Below are positions 7,949 to 19,006 of a DNA stretch of 64,000 bases, one piece after another. Under the pieces are notes generated by a model that was not told where the DNA came from, ran no database searches, and was given only the letters and a program-made list of their open reading frames with translations. The stretch comes from Flavobacteriaceae bacterium NBU2973. Its GTDB lineage: Bacteria > Bacteroidota > Bacteroidia > Flavobacteriales > Flavobacteriaceae. A program made the position numbers and the translations under genes. Within the stretch, counting starts at the first letter, position 1, and each line of letters starts with the position of its first letter. The stretch is taken from NCBI GenBank assembly GCA_026162565.1, contig JAOEIQ010000002.1:248001-312000 (forward strand), written 5' to 3'.

Positions 7949-8971
7949 TCAAATCTTCAACCTAGCAGAAGCCGTTACATTAAATTCGGCAAAGTCTCCT
8001 TCTAAATATTTTAGATAACCAACAATAGCAATCATTGCAGCATTGTCTGTAGTAAATTCAAATTTTGGCACATAGGTTTTCCAACCAAATTTATGCTCTC
8101 CATCTTTTAATGCTTTTCGAATACCAGAATTTGCAGAAACACCTCCACCAATAGCAATATGTTTGATACCTGTTTGTTTACTCGCTAATTTTAATTTATC
8201 AATTAAAATACCAATAATCGTATACTGTATAGATGCACAGATATCATTTAAATTCTCTTGTATAAAATCAGGATTGTTATTGACTTCTCTTTGTACAAAA
8301 TACAGTATCGCAGTTTTTAATCCAGAAAAACTAAAGTTTAAGCCAGCAACTTTAGGCTTGGTAAACTGAAACGCTTTCGGATTGCCTAGTTGCGCTCGTT
8401 TGTCTATTTCAGGTCCTGCAGGATATCCAAGACCTAAAATCTTTCCGCTTTTATCGTAAGCTTCACCAACAGCATCATCAATGGTTTCACCAATAACATC
8501 CATTTCAAAATAATTGGAGACCTTTACTATTTGTGTGTGTCCACCAGAAATGGTCATAGCTAAAAAGGGGAAAGGTGGTTTTTCAAAACCATCTTCTTCA
8601 ATAAAATGTGCCAAAATATGTGCTTGCATATGATTGACATCTATTAATGGAATGTTTAATCCATAAGCTAATGATTTTGCAAACGACGTTCCTACCAACA
8701 ACGAACCCATTAATCCTGGACCTTTCGTAAAAGCAATAGCATGCAAATCATCTTTTGTAATTCCAGCTTTTTCTAGAGCTTGATGAACCACAGGAACGAT
8801 ATTTTGTTGGTGTGCTCTAGACGCTAATTCTGGTACAACACCTCCATATGCTTCATGGATTTTTTGGTTTGCAACAACATTGCTTAAAATTTGTCCGTTA
8901 CATATTACAGAAGCAGCAGTATCATCGCAGGAACTTTCTATACCAAGTATGTATATTTTTTGTGAAGCCAT
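7949..8971 (-). CDS. tsaD: tRNA N6-adenosine threonylcarbamoyltransferase TsaD
   Basis: 340 residues, the normal bacterial length. The ASKHA fold signatures are clear: ILGIESSCDDTAASV at the N-terminus, the metal-binding VNHMQAHILAHF, the TISGGHTQIV phosphate loop and IAIGGGVSANSGIR. With TsaB/TsaE it transfers the threonylcarbamoyl group to A37 of ANN-decoding tRNAs. It is divergent from the tamB-like gene, with 149 bases between, an arrangement I believe common in Flavobacteriaceae. A CAAAAGTA at 9047-9054 reads as TACTTTTG on the minus strand (possible -7 box) but lacks a convincing -33. Confidence 0.97.
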   Translation of the reverse strand: MASQKIYILGIESSCDDTAASVICNGQILSNVVANQKIHEAYGGVVPELASRAHQQNIVPVVHQALEKAGITKDDLHAIAFTKGPGLMGSLLVGTSFAKSLAYGLNIPLIDVNHMQAHILAHFIEEDGFEKPPFPFLAMTISGGHTQIVKVSNYFEMDVIGETIDDAVGEAYDKSGKILGLGYPAGPEIDKRAQLGNPKAFQFTKPKVAGLNFSFSGLKTAILYFVQREVNNNPDFIQENLNDICASIQYTIIGILIDKLKLASKQTGIKHIAIGGGVSANSGIRKALKDGEHKFGWKTYVPKFEFTTDNAAMIAIVGYLKYLEGDFAEFNVTASARLKI

Positions 8972-9120
8972 TAATAAACTTTAGGCATAATAATTGTTAA
9001 TTTTAAAACAAAATAACGTCTTTTGTAATACGTTTTTTCGTACTTACAAAAGTAAGATATTCTCAAAGAAAACTTTAACTTTATTCGCGTATTAAAAAGT
9101 ATCTAAAAATAGTATCAAAG

Positions 9121-12100
9121 TTGATAGCAATTGTATTGCTGTTATTCATCATTTTGGTGTTAATACTTTCTATTCCTGCAGTTCAAACGTCACTTGGTAA
9201 ATACGCTACCAAAAAATTAAATGAAAAGTATAATACTAACATCACCATCAGTAAAGTTGGTTTACAGTTTAATGGTGATGTGGAGCTTAAAGGAATTTAT
9301 GTAATAGACCACAAAGACAATAATCTCATTACAATTGATGAGTTAAACACGTCCATAATAAATGTAAAAAATATTTATGATGGTAAGTTAACGTTTGGAG
9401 ATATAGATATTATTACATTAAACTTCGCTATAACAACCTATAAAGGTGAAACAGATACTAATTTAGATGTATTTGTAGATAAGTTTGAAGACGATCAGCC
9501 AAAAACCTCCGAGAGTGAATTTTTATTATCTTCTAGTGATGTGAGCATTTATGATTCTCATTTTTTATTAATTGATGAAAATAAAGAGAATCCAAAAAAA
9601 CTAGATTTTGAAAATCTGAATATTAATGCCACCAATTTTTTAATCAATGGTCCAGATGTTAGTGCTAGAATCAATTCGTTAGCCTTTGTTGATAGTCGAG
9701 GAGTAGAAGTTACAAAAATGAAAACCAACTTTCTGTACACGCTTCAGAATATGGTGTTTAACGATTTAACAATTTCAACTCCTAAATCGTCACTCTCTGG
9801 TAATTTACGATTTGATTACGAACGTGAAGACTTGCAATTTTTTGAAGATAAAGTAAAGGTAACAGCAGACTTTAAAAACTCTAAAGTTGCACTAAATGAG
9901 CTAAATACGTTTTATAACGAATTTGGCACCAATCAAATTGTGACTCTTAATACTTCTTTATCTGGTACACTTAATAATTTAAATGCTACAAATTTAAGAT
10001 TGCGTAACTCTAGTAAGACCATTATTAATGGTGACATTAATTTTAAAAACTTATTCAATTCTGAAGAGGATAATTTTGTAATGGATGGTGATTTTAAAAA
10101 CTTATCGTCTAACTATTATGATTTACGTGCTTTGTTACCTAACATTTTAGGAGAAGCTATTCCATCGTCATTTAAGCGATTGGGAGATTTTAAAATTGTT
10201 GGGAAATCAATAATCACATCAAAAGACATAAAAGCAGATATTGATATTGAAACAGATTTGGGTTATATAGTGTCTGATATGGAACTTACCAAAATTGATA
10301 ATATTGATAATGCATCCTATAAAGGTAATATTGTTTTCGATGAATTTGATTTGGGAGCTTTTTTAGAAGATCCTATGCTTGGAACCACCTCATTTAATCT
10401 CGATGTTGATGGTTATGGTTTTACCATGGAAAACCTTAATACGCAAGTTAAAGGAGAAGTCTATGGACTTAAGTATAATAATTATGCTTATAAGCTTACC
10501 AATGTCTCTGGAAATCTTAAAAACAAAGTTTTTAATGGTAAATTAACCAGTGATGATACCAACTTAAAACTAGATTTTAATGGATTAGTAGATTATTCTA
10601 ATGCTAACGAAAATATTTATGATTTTACTGCCAATGTAGGACATGCCGATTTAAGAGCTTTACAGTTTGTGACTAGAGATAGTTTATCTGTTTTTAAGGG
10701 TAATGTAACCATGAACATGAAAGGTAAAACTATTGATGATGTTTACGGAACCATAGCGTTTAATAATACGCTATATAAAAATGAAAACGACTCTTATTAT
10801 TTCAAAGACTTTTCAATAGAATCCCAATTTAAAGGTACAGTGAGAGAAATTGATATTAATTCTCCAGAAATAATTGAAGGGCGTTTACAAGGGAAATTCA
10901 ACTTTAGAGATGTACAAAAATTAGTAGAAAATTCTGTAGGAAGTATTTATACTAATTACAAACCTCATGAGCTTGAACCCAATCAATTTATAGATTACAA
11001 TTTTAAAATCTACAGTAAAATAGCCGAAGTATTTCTTCCAAGTTTAAAAATTGGAGTCAACACGACTCTTCGGGGCAGAATAGAATCTGATGCATCAGCA
11101 TTTAAATTAAAATTAAAAGCACCTCGTCTTCAATATGATGAAAATTTTGCTGATAAAATAGACGTAACTATCGATAATAGCAATCCACTTTTTAATACTT
11201 ATATAACTGCAGATAGCCTTTACACGAAGTATTATGCGCTATCTGAATTCGATTTTATAAATACCACTAAAAATGATTCTCTTTTTATAAAAACACAATT
11301 TAAAGGAGGACCTAGAAATGATGATGAGTTTGATTTAAACCTGTATTATACAATTAATACAGAAAACAATTCAGTAGTTGGATTTAAAAAATCTGATATT
11401 ACCTTCAAAGAAAACGATTGGTTGATTAATAGAAATAGTAATAATCTTCATAAAGTAATCTTTGATAGAAATTTTAAAAACTTCGATATAAAGGAGTTTT
11501 TAATGAATCACAATAATGAAGCCATTACACTCTCTGGAGTCATAAATGACACTAGTTATAAAGACATAAAACTCGATTTTGAAAATGTAGATTTAGCCAA
11601 AATCACTCCAGAAATTGATAGTTTGGCATTAGCTGGAAATGTGAATGGTAAATTACATGTCCTGCAACAAAATGGTAGTTATTTACCAGAGTCTAATATT
11701 ACCATTGATAACTTTGAAATTAACAGAATAAATTTAGGGTCTTTTAAAGCAGATATAAAAGGGAATCAGTCATTAACCAATTATGATGTAGATATTACAC
11801 TAAAAGATGATGATACTAAATCCCTATCAGCAATTGGTAATATTGATGTATCCAGAAGTAAACCTACTATAAACCTAGATGTAAAATTCAATGATTTTAT
11901 ATTAAACCCTCTTAATCCATTTGGTGAAGGTGTTATAACTAATATAAGAGGTAAAATAGATGGAACTGCTCAAGTAACAGGAAGTTTAAATAAACCAGAC
12001 ATCAATGGTAATTTAGTACTCAATGATGGTGGTCTTTCTATTCCTGAATTAAATGTAGATTACAGTTTAGAGGATAATGCCTCAATTACATTGAGAGAGC

Positions 12101-13557
12101 AACGTTTTATTTTTAATACTGCTCAAATGGTTGATACAGAATATTACTCAAAATCTAAATTGAGTGGTTTTGTTAGTCATACTAATTTTTCAAATTGGGA
12201 ATTAGGTTTAAAATTAAGCACAAATAGATTACTCATATTAAATACAGAAGATAGTGATGAAGCCTTATATTATGGAACTGCTTTTGTAAGTGGAGATGCT
12301 GAAATTAATGGGCCAACAAATCAGTTAACTATTTCTAGTGGAAATTTAAGGACAGAACCTGGTACAGAGTTTAAAATTCCTTTAAATAATGCTGAATCGT
12401 ATGGAGATAATTCATTTATTCATTTTCTTACTCCTGAAGAAAAAATAGCCAGAAAAAAAGGAGAGGTGACTGTCGTGGAAGATGTATCAGGTTTAACTTT
12501 AGATTTTAACTTGGCTGTTACCGATGATGCTGAAGTTGAGATTATAATTGATAAAAACTCTGGACATGCCTTAAAAGGTAAAGGTCAGGGAGAATTATTA
12601 ATAGAAATAAATACCAATGGTAAGTTTAATATGTATGGCGATTATATTGTGTTCGAGGGAACTTACAACTTTGTTTATGGCGGATTGGTACAGAAACAAT
12701 TTATTGTGGAGCCTGGAGGTTCTATTGCATGGAATCAAGATCCTTTAAAACCAAATTTAGACTTAAAAGCCATTTATAAAACCCAAGCAAATCCTTCTGT
12801 GTTATTAGACAATCCAATAAATAGAAGTATTCCTGTAGATGTAGAAATACTATTATCAGGAGATTTAGAGCAACCAACGCCTAATTTTAATTTAGTATTC
12901 CCTAATGTAAATTCAACTATAAAATCAGAGTTAGATTATAGATTAGAAGATAAAGAGAATAGAGAATTACAAGCACTATCATTATTAACATCTGGAACAT
13001 TTATAAATAGAGTGACTATAGGTCAACAAGCCATTTATGGTAATCTAGCAGAAAGAGCTTCAGCAATTATTAATAGTTTGTTTTCTGATGGAGACAGCAA
13101 ACTTAAACTCGGTTTAGATTATCAAATTGGCGAAGTCACTCCAGAATATGAAACAGACGACAGAATTGGTCTAACCATTCAAACAAAAATAAGTGATCGT
13201 ATTTTGTTTAATGGTAAAGTAGGAGTACCTATTGGAGGTGTTTCAGAAAGTGTTGTAGCAGGTGATGCGCAACTTGATTTTTTACTTAATGAAGATGGAA
13301 CATTAACAGCTAAAGTGTTTAATAGAGAAAATAATATTAGAAACTTTGGTGAAGAGATTGGATATACTCAAGGAGTCGGATTATCGTATACAATAGAGTT
13401 TGATACGTTTAAAGAATTAATTCAAACGATTATTAAGGGTAAAAAACATGTGCAAAAAGAAGCTGAAAAAGCTGATTTAGAAACTGAAAAAAATAGAGAT
13501 AAAGATTTAGTTCCTAGTTATGTGAAATTCAAGTCTAAATCCAATAATAACAACTAG
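9121..13557 (+). CDS. TamB-like translocation and assembly module protein
   Basis: 1478 residues. An N-terminal membrane helix (about residues 1-24) is followed by a long, repetitive beta-rich region of AsmA/TamB type (SKVGLQFNGDVELKGIYV at the start; repeated segments such as INGDINFKN, LSGVINDTS) and a C-terminal TamB/DUF490 domain (about 1050-1450, with LEQPTPNFNLVFPN and GLTIQTKISDRILFNGKVG). It should span the periplasm and help lipid transport or outer-membrane protein assembly. The start is uncertain: the assigned codon is TTG at 9121, but the frame is open back to a TAA at 9076-9078 and the upstream codons encode a plausible basic RIKKYLK segment before the helix, with no ATG or GTG start in it. 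Confidence 0.88.
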   Translation: MIAIVLLLFIILVLILSIPAVQTSLGKYATKKLNEKYNTNITISKVGLQFNGDVELKGIYVIDHKDNNLITIDELNTSIINVKNIYDGKLTFGDIDIITLNFAITTYKGETDTNLDVFVDKFEDDQPKTSESEFLLSSSDVSIYDSHFLLIDENKENPKKLDFENLNINATNFLINGPDVSARINSLAFVDSRGVEVTKMKTNFLYTLQNMVFNDLTISTPKSSLSGNLRFDYEREDLQFFEDKVKVTADFKNSKVALNELNTFYNEFGTNQIVTLNTSLSGTLNNLNATNLRLRNSSKTIINGDINFKNLFNSEEDNFVMDGDFKNLSSNYYDLRALLPNILGEAIPSSFKRLGDFKIVGKSIITSKDIKADIDIETDLGYIVSDMELTKIDNIDNASYKGNIVFDEFDLGAFLEDPMLGTTSFNLDVDGYGFTMENLNTQVKGEVYGLKYNNYAYKLTNVSGNLKNKVFNGKLTSDDTNLKLDFNGLVDYSNANENIYDFTANVGHADLRALQFVTRDSLSVFKGNVTMNMKGKTIDDVYGTIAFNNTLYKNENDSYYFKDFSIESQFKGTVREIDINSPEIIEGRLQGKFNFRDVQKLVENSVGSIYTNYKPHELEPNQFIDYNFKIYSKIAEVFLPSLKIGVNTTLRGRIESDASAFKLKLKAPRLQYDENFADKIDVTIDNSNPLFNTYITADSLYTKYYALSEFDFINTTKNDSLFIKTQFKGGPRNDDEFDLNLYYTINTENNSVVGFKKSDITFKENDWLINRNSNNLHKVIFDRNFKNFDIKEFLMNHNNEAITLSGVINDTSYKDIKLDFENVDLAKITPEIDSLALAGNVNGKLHVLQQNGSYLPESNITIDNFEINRINLGSFKADIKGNQSLTNYDVDITLKDDDTKSLSAIGNIDVSRSKPTINLDVKFNDFILNPLNPFGEGVITNIRGKIDGTAQVTGSLNKPDINGNLVLNDGGLSIPELNVDYSLEDNASITLREQRFIFNTAQMVDTEYYSKSKLSGFVSHTNFSNWELGLKLSTNRLLILNTEDSDEALYYGTAFVSGDAEINGPTNQLTISSGNLRTEPGTEFKIPLNNAESYGDNSFIHFLTPEEKIARKKGEVTVVEDVSGLTLDFNLAVTDDAEVEIIIDKNSGHALKGKGQGELLIEINTNGKFNMYGDYIVFEGTYNFVYGGLVQKQFIVEPGGSIAWNQDPLKPNLDLKAIYKTQANPSVLLDNPINRSIPVDVEILLSGDLEQPTPNFNLVFPNVNSTIKSELDYRLEDKENRELQALSLLTSGTFINRVTIGQQAIYGNLAERASAIINSLFSDGDSKLKLGLDYQIGEVTPEYETDDRIGLTIQTKISDRILFNGKVGVPIGGVSESVVAGDAQLDFLLNEDGTLTAKVFNRENNIRNFGEEIGYTQGVGLSYTIEFDTFKELIQTIIKGKKHVQKEAEKADLETEKNRDKDLVPSYVKFKSKSNNNN

Positions 13558-13692
13558 TTTTTTAACTTAATTCTTCACAAAACTCCCTTAATCACTACGA
13601 AAACGTTATAGCTTTAATTTTCGTTAAATATTTATCAATAACTCTTTTTTTATTGTTTTCTTCAGTATTTTTACTAAAATATTAGAAGCTAA

Positions 13693-14679
13693 ATGCCTAA
13701 AAAAATTAAAACAATAGGTGTTATGACCTCTGGAGGTGATGCACCTGGAATGAATGCAGCTATACGAGCTGTAGTTAGAGCTTGTGCATATTATGATGTA
13801 AAGTGTTTAGGTTTTTACAGAGGTTATCAAGGTATTATAGAAAACGATTTTATTGAGTTATCTCCTAGAAGTGTTAAAAATATCATTAATAAAGGAGGAA
13901 CAATTCTCAAATCTGCACGATCAGATGACTTTAGAAAAAAAGAAGGTCGTGAAAAAGCTTATGAAAATCTTAAAGTCAATGATGTAGATGCGCTTGTATT
14001 GATTGGAGGAGATGGTACATTTACAGGAGGACTTATCTTTAGTCAAGAGTTCGATATACCAGTTGTTGGTATTCCTGGTACTATAGATAATGATATTCAT
14101 GGCACACAATTCACGATTGGCTACGATACGGCTTTAAATACTGTTGTAGAAGCCATCGACAAAATTAGAGATACTGCGAGTTCACACAACAGATTATTTT
14201 TTGTTGAAGTTATGGGACGCGATGCAGGATTTATTGCTTTAAATAGTGGTGTTGGAGCAGGAGCTGAAGAAATTTTAATACCAGAAGAAAACATTGGTCT
14301 AGACTCTTTGGTCGATTCTTTAAAACGAAGTAAACGCAGTGGTAAAACATCAAGTATTGTAGTGGTTGCTGAAGGTGACAGAACAGGTAAAAGTGTGTTT
14401 GAATTAGCAGAATATGTAAAACAGCACATGCCTGAATATAACTCTAGAGTGACGGTTCTTGGTCATTTACAACGTGGTGGAAGTCCAAGTTGTTTTGATC
14501 GCGTATTGGCAAGTAGACTAGGAGTTAAATCTGTAGAATTTTTATTAGATGGCCAACGCGATATTATGGTTGGCATAGAGAATACTGAAATAATTGCAAC
14601 GAAAATAGATAATATAACAAAAGGAAGTTATGATATTAATAGAGAACTATTAAGAATATCAGATATACTTTCAATTTAA
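13693..14679 (+). CDS. pfkA: ATP-dependent 6-phosphofructokinase
   Basis: 328 residues, standard bacterial PfkA size. Signatures: GVMTSGGDAPGMNAAIRA (ATP site start), GGDGTFTGG, GIPGTIDNDIHGTQFTIGYD with the catalytic TIDND aspartate, the MGRDAGFIAL block and LGHLQRGGSPSCFDR. The GGDG motif with glycine after the aspartate indicates ATP rather than pyrophosphate as donor. It commits fructose 6-phosphate to glycolysis. The gap gene follows after 26 bases, so the two glycolytic genes are likely co-transcribed and share the terminator at 15713. Confidence 0.97.
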   Translation: MPKKIKTIGVMTSGGDAPGMNAAIRAVVRACAYYDVKCLGFYRGYQGIIENDFIELSPRSVKNIINKGGTILKSARSDDFRKKEGREKAYENLKVNDVDALVLIGGDGTFTGGLIFSQEFDIPVVGIPGTIDNDIHGTQFTIGYDTALNTVVEAIDKIRDTASSHNRLFFVEVMGRDAGFIALNSGVGAGAEEILIPEENIGLDSLVDSLKRSKRSGKTSSIVVVAEGDRTGKSVFELAEYVKQHMPEYNSRVTVLGHLQRGGSPSCFDRVLASRLGVKSVEFLLDGQRDIMVGIENTEIIATKIDNITKGSYDINRELLRISDILSI

Positions 14680-14696
14680 AATTAATAACAAATTAA

Positions 14697-15707
<1,011 letters not shown>

Positions 15708-15712
15708 TACAT

Positions 15713-15750
15713 AATGCGATAGTATTGCTTAATGTACTATCGCATTTTTT
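15713..15750 (+). terminator. Intrinsic terminator after pfkA-gap
   Basis: A perfect 12-base stem (AATGCGATAGTA at 15713-15724 with its complement at 15735-15746), a 10-base loop and a T run to 15750. It begins 6 bases after the gap stop codon. Confidence 0.88.
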
Positions 15751-15759
15751 TAACTAATC

Positions 15760-16623
15760 ATGATACTAATAGTAGATAGTGGTTCTACAAAGTGCGATTG
15801 GATTGCTGTAGATAACAACGGTAATCAATTACTTGAAAAAATTAGAACCAAAGGTTTAAATCCAGCCATTCTTCCACAGAAAAAGCTAAAAAAGACTATT
15901 AAAAAAAGTACTGAACTTAAAAAACATAAAGACAGCGTCACACATGTCTATTTTTATGGTGCAGGCTGTGGTACACCCAATGCGAGAACCTTATTAAAAG
16001 TTGTACTTCAGGAGTTTTTTGTAAATGCACATGTTGAAGTAAGTGAAGATACGTTAGCAGCTGTGTATTCTACTATTAATACTAAAGATGAAGCAGCTGT
16101 AGTCTGTATTCTTGGTACAGGCTCTAATTGCAGTTACTATGATGGCGAGAAGTTGCATCAACGTGTGGATTCTCTAGGTTTTACGCTTATGGATGATGCC
16201 AGCGGAAATTATTATGGTAAACAATTAATAAAAGATTATTACTACAACAAAATGCCAGAGCATTTAAAGGTTGCTTTTGCTGAAAAATATAATTTAGAAG
16301 CAGATTATATTAAGTATAATTTATATAAACAACCCAATCCGAATGCGTATTTAGCGAATTTTGCAGAGTTCATGTTTTTAAATAAAGAATCAGATTATAT
16401 AGTAGATATTATTAAATCTGGTTTTAGAGAGTTTACTAGAAATATGATTATGCAATACAAAGAGGAGCTAAAAACAGTTCCTGTACACTTTGCTGGTTCT
16501 ATTGCCTTTTTCTCTCAAGATGAAATACGTGAGGTTGCTAAAGAATTTAATTTTACAGTAGGCAATTTTATCAGACGACCTATTGAAGGTTTAGTAAAAT
16601 ACCACATTAAAAATTTATCGTAG
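15760..16623 (+). CDS. N-acetylglucosamine kinase (BadF/BcrA ATPase family)
   Basis: 287 residues. The ASKHA kinase fold is shown by the phosphate-1 loop ILIVDSGSTKCDWIAVD, the phosphate-2 loop CILGTGSNCSYYDG, and the adenosine block VHFAGSIAFFSQDEI. This matches the short GlcNAc-kinase-like members of Bacteroidota, which phosphorylate amino sugars recovered from peptidoglycan or chitin; sugar specificity is inferred. It starts 10 bases after the T run of the gap terminator and so needs read-through or its own promoter, which I cannot see. Its 3' end lies 7 bases from the convergent guaC stop. Confidence 0.82.
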   Translation: MILIVDSGSTKCDWIAVDNNGNQLLEKIRTKGLNPAILPQKKLKKTIKKSTELKKHKDSVTHVYFYGAGCGTPNARTLLKVVLQEFFVNAHVEVSEDTLAAVYSTINTKDEAAVVCILGTGSNCSYYDGEKLHQRVDSLGFTLMDDASGNYYGKQLIKDYYYNKMPEHLKVAFAEKYNLEADYIKYNLYKQPNPNAYLANFAEFMFLNKESDYIVDIIKSGFREFTRNMIMQYKEELKTVPVHFAGSIAFFSQDEIREVAKEFNFTVGNFIRRPIEGLVKYHIKNLS

Positions 16624-16630
16624 GTAAACT

Positions 16631-17671
16631 TTAGTTCGTATATATTCTATTTTCCTGTTCTGCTACTCTAATAAAGGTTGTGCGTTTAGTGAGTTCCTTT
16701 AATTTGGCAGCTCCAACATAGGTACACGTACTTCGTAAGCCTCCAAGAATATCTTTTAAAGTAGTCTCTACAGAACCTTTATAAGCAACTTCAACGGTTT
16801 TACCTTCACTAGCTCTGTATTCTGCAACACCACCAACGTGTTTATCCATTGCAGTTGCAGAACTCATTCCATAGAATTGTTTATAGTGTTTACCATCACG
16901 CTCAATTAATTCGCCACCACTTTCTTGATGACCAGCAAACATACCACCGAGCATCACAAAATCTGCTCCAGCACCAAATGCTTTAGCAATATCTCCAGGA
17001 ATGGTACAACCACCATCACTAATTATTTGTCCACCTAAACCGTGAGCAGCATCAGCACATTCAATAATTGCAGATAATTGCGGATAGCCAACTCCTGTTT
17101 TTACACGAGTCGTACAAACAGAACCAGGACCAATACCAACTTTTACAATATCGGCTCCAGCGAGCAGTAATTCTTCAACCATTTCACCTGTCACCACATT
17201 TCCAGCTATGATTACCTTATCAGGATATTTTGTTCGTGTATGCTTTACAAAATCTACAAAATGCTCACTATAACCATTAGCAACATCAATGCAGATAAAT
17301 TTAAAATGCGGATTAAAGCTTACAATAGACGCTAACTTTTCAGCATCGTTAGCACTGGTTCCAGTGCTAATAGCTATGTGATTTTCTATACCTTCAGGTG
17401 CATGAGATGAAAACACATTCCAGTCAGTAATAGAGTAGTGCTTGTGTACAGCTGTGATTAAACCTTTTTCAGCAAGTGCTAAAGCCATTTCAAACGTACC
17501 AACAGTATCCATGTTTGCAGCAATAATTGGTATACCTTCCCAAGTAGTGTTTGCATGCTTGAATGTGAATTTTCGTTTTAAAGACACTTGCGATCTACTT
17601 TTAAGTGTAGAGCGTTTTGGTCTAATCATCACATCTTTAAAGCCAAGCTTAATATCATATTCAATTCTCAT
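16631..17671 (-). CDS. guaC: GMP reductase
   Basis: 346 residues, matching the classical GuaC length and lacking the CBS domains of IMP dehydrogenase. The catalytic loop is [17 protein letters not shown] with the thioimidate cysteine; [20 protein letters not shown] and the N-terminal [17 protein letters not shown] are GuaC-type. It reductively deaminates GMP to IMP with NADPH. A TACTTTTG -7 box lies at 17701-17694 and a long palindrome at 17740-17781, either of which could take part in regulation. Confidence 0.95.
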   Translation of the reverse strand: MRIEYDIKLGFKDVMIRPKRSTLKSRSQVSLKRKFTFKHANTTWEGIPIIAANMDTVGTFEMALALAEKGLITAVHKHYSITDWNVFSSHAPEGIENHIAISTGTSANDAEKLASIVSFNPHFKFICIDVANGYSEHFVDFVKHTRTKYPDKVIIAGNVVTGEMVEELLLAGADIVKVGIGPGSVCTTRVKTGVGYPQLSAIIECADAAHGLGGQIISDGGCTIPGDIAKAFGAGADFVMLGGMFAGHQESGGELIERDGKHYKQFYGMSSATAMDKHVGGVAEYRASEGKTVEVAYKGSVETTLKDILGGLRSTCTYVGAAKLKELTKRTTFIRVAEQENRIYTN

Positions 17672-17693
17672 AATGGGAAGTTTTGGTTACAAT

Positions 17694-17701
17694 CAAAAGT
17701 A
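17694..17701 (-). promoter_or_regulatory. Possible guaC -7 box
   Basis: The minus strand reads TACTTTTG, an exact fit to TAnnTTTG, 22 bases before the guaC start codon. No well-spaced -33 TTG is visible, so support is partial. Confidence 0.35.
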
Positions 17702-17739
17702 AAAGATTGTTCCAATTATTGATAAATTACTTATTAAGA

Positions 17740-17781
17740 ATACCAATCTTTTATCAACAAATTGTTGATAGAGAATGGTAT
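17740..17781. repeat. Long imperfect palindrome between guaC and the next gene
   Basis: TATCAACAA (17752-17760) and TTGTTGATA (17762-17770) form perfect 9-base arms around one A. The pairing extends outward through ATACCA (17740-17745) and TGGTAT (17776-17781) with a few mismatches, giving arms of about 20 bases. No T run follows. It could be an operator, a cruciform site or a relic of a small mobile element. The rest of the 229-base gap shows nothing clear. Confidence 0.6.
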
Positions 17782-17900
17782 ATATAAATTTTAATTATTG
17801 ACTTTAAGGATTTAATAATTTAACTTCGTTTATAAGTACTAAACTTGTTTAAGTATTTGAAACTGAATTTATTTATGCATTACCAAACATTTGACACTAA

Positions 17901-18443
17901 TTGAACTCTAGAACAAAATATATACTTCTAATTTTAGCTTCAATAGCTTGCGCATTAACTATTTACAATCACAATAATGAATTTACAGGAACAAGCTTTG
18001 ATTCTTTCGAATTAAAGTATGCTAAACGGTTTTTCACAATTGGAATTTTGTGTGTTGGATTATATTTATTCTATAAAAATTGGCGGAAACTATTAGTCAA
18101 AGTTATGATAGGAGCTTTTGGAATAAGTTTATTGCTGAACTTATATATAGTTCCTAGAGTTTATAAAACTGTTCAGCTTGACAAAATATATTATGAATAC
18201 TCTGAAATAGATACTTGTGAAGAAATGGAAAAACGATTTTTGACTGACTTAAAAAATGAACAAATCATTTATTTTCAGTTTGGAATTGGTTACGATATTG
18301 AATTAGCAAAGACACTTAAAGAAAAGTATAATATAGAATCTATCGGAATGGGTTGTACAATTCAGAGGGAAAAGGAATGTTACAATAAATTAGTTATTGA
18401 ATATCTGACAGAAAAATACAACGATGAAATAATTAACCATTAA
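17901..18443 (+). CDS. Hypothetical membrane protein, TTG start
   Basis: 180 residues starting with TTG; no in-frame ATG lies nearby. Three hydrophobic segments are visible in the first half (about residues 7-23, 45-62 and 68-86), then a soluble C-terminal half with four cysteines (DTCEEMEKRF, IGMGCTIQREKECYN). I recognise no family. It is 8 bases upstream of another small membrane protein in the same direction, so they probably form a two-gene unit. Confidence 0.55.
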   Translation: MNSRTKYILLILASIACALTIYNHNNEFTGTSFDSFELKYAKRFFTIGILCVGLYLFYKNWRKLLVKVMIGAFGISLLLNLYIVPRVYKTVQLDKIYYEYSEIDTCEEMEKRFLTDLKNEQIIYFQFGIGYDIELAKTLKEKYNIESIGMGCTIQREKECYNKLVIEYLTEKYNDEIINH

Positions 18444-18451
18444 AAAACTAA

Positions 18452-18988
18452 ATGAGTAAAAGGAAAATTATATTAATTCATTTAGCAGGATTTATTCTTC
18501 TTACTTTATTGCTCTTATTCTTATCTGAACCATTACTAAACAAATTTGCTGCTGGAATTCACAATGTCGGAATGTGGATAAATTTAATGGTTTTTGGAAC
18601 TATCGGAATTCTGATTTTGACTATCATTTCGTGTATGATTTTCTTCAACCAGTGCAAAAAGAAAAAACGAATTGAGAAAATTGAGCTAACCGAAAACGGA
18701 TTTGAAATCAATTGCGATCAAAAAATTATTAAATTCAAATGGTCAGATATTGATAAACTAACTGGGTTTAAAGTTGACCGATTTACAATTGATGATATTT
18801 GTTTAAAAATAGAGTCCAATAATAAAACTGCTTATGTGACAGAGGAATTCCAAGGTTGGCGTAATTTTATAAATAAAATGTTAGTTGAATTTCCTCAAAT
18901 AGACAAAAACTGGGAAGGAATTATTGCAAATCCCGCGTTTGAAAGAAATGAAACTGAATTATATAACCGAAATGAAAACGTTGGATAA
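18452..18988 (+). CDS. Hypothetical two-helix membrane protein with PH-like C-terminal region
   Basis: 178 residues. Two membrane helices (about residues 8-26 and 40-68) are followed by a soluble region whose pattern (KIELTENGFEINC, then KFKWSDIDKLTGFKVD, then DICLKIESNN) recalls bacterial PH-like or YcxB/STM3941-type domains: short strands with a conserved W-x-D-I turn. That comparison is tentative. It follows the previous unknown membrane gene by 8 bases and ends shortly before a hairpin at 19007-19036. Confidence 0.6.
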   Translation: MSKRKIILIHLAGFILLTLLLLFLSEPLLNKFAAGIHNVGMWINLMVFGTIGILILTIISCMIFFNQCKKKKRIEKIELTENGFEINCDQKIIKFKWSDIDKLTGFKVDRFTIDDICLKIESNNKTAYVTEEFQGWRNFINKMLVEFPQIDKNWEGIIANPAFERNETELYNRNENVG

Positions 18989-19006
18989 TAGCGTTTATAG
19001 CTCATT

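Noticed and set aside
13558-13692. ACGAAAA/TTTTCGT inverted repeat before pfkA as a terminator
   Set aside because: Seven-base stem with a 14-base loop and no T run; cannot be told from chance in such A/T-rich DNA.
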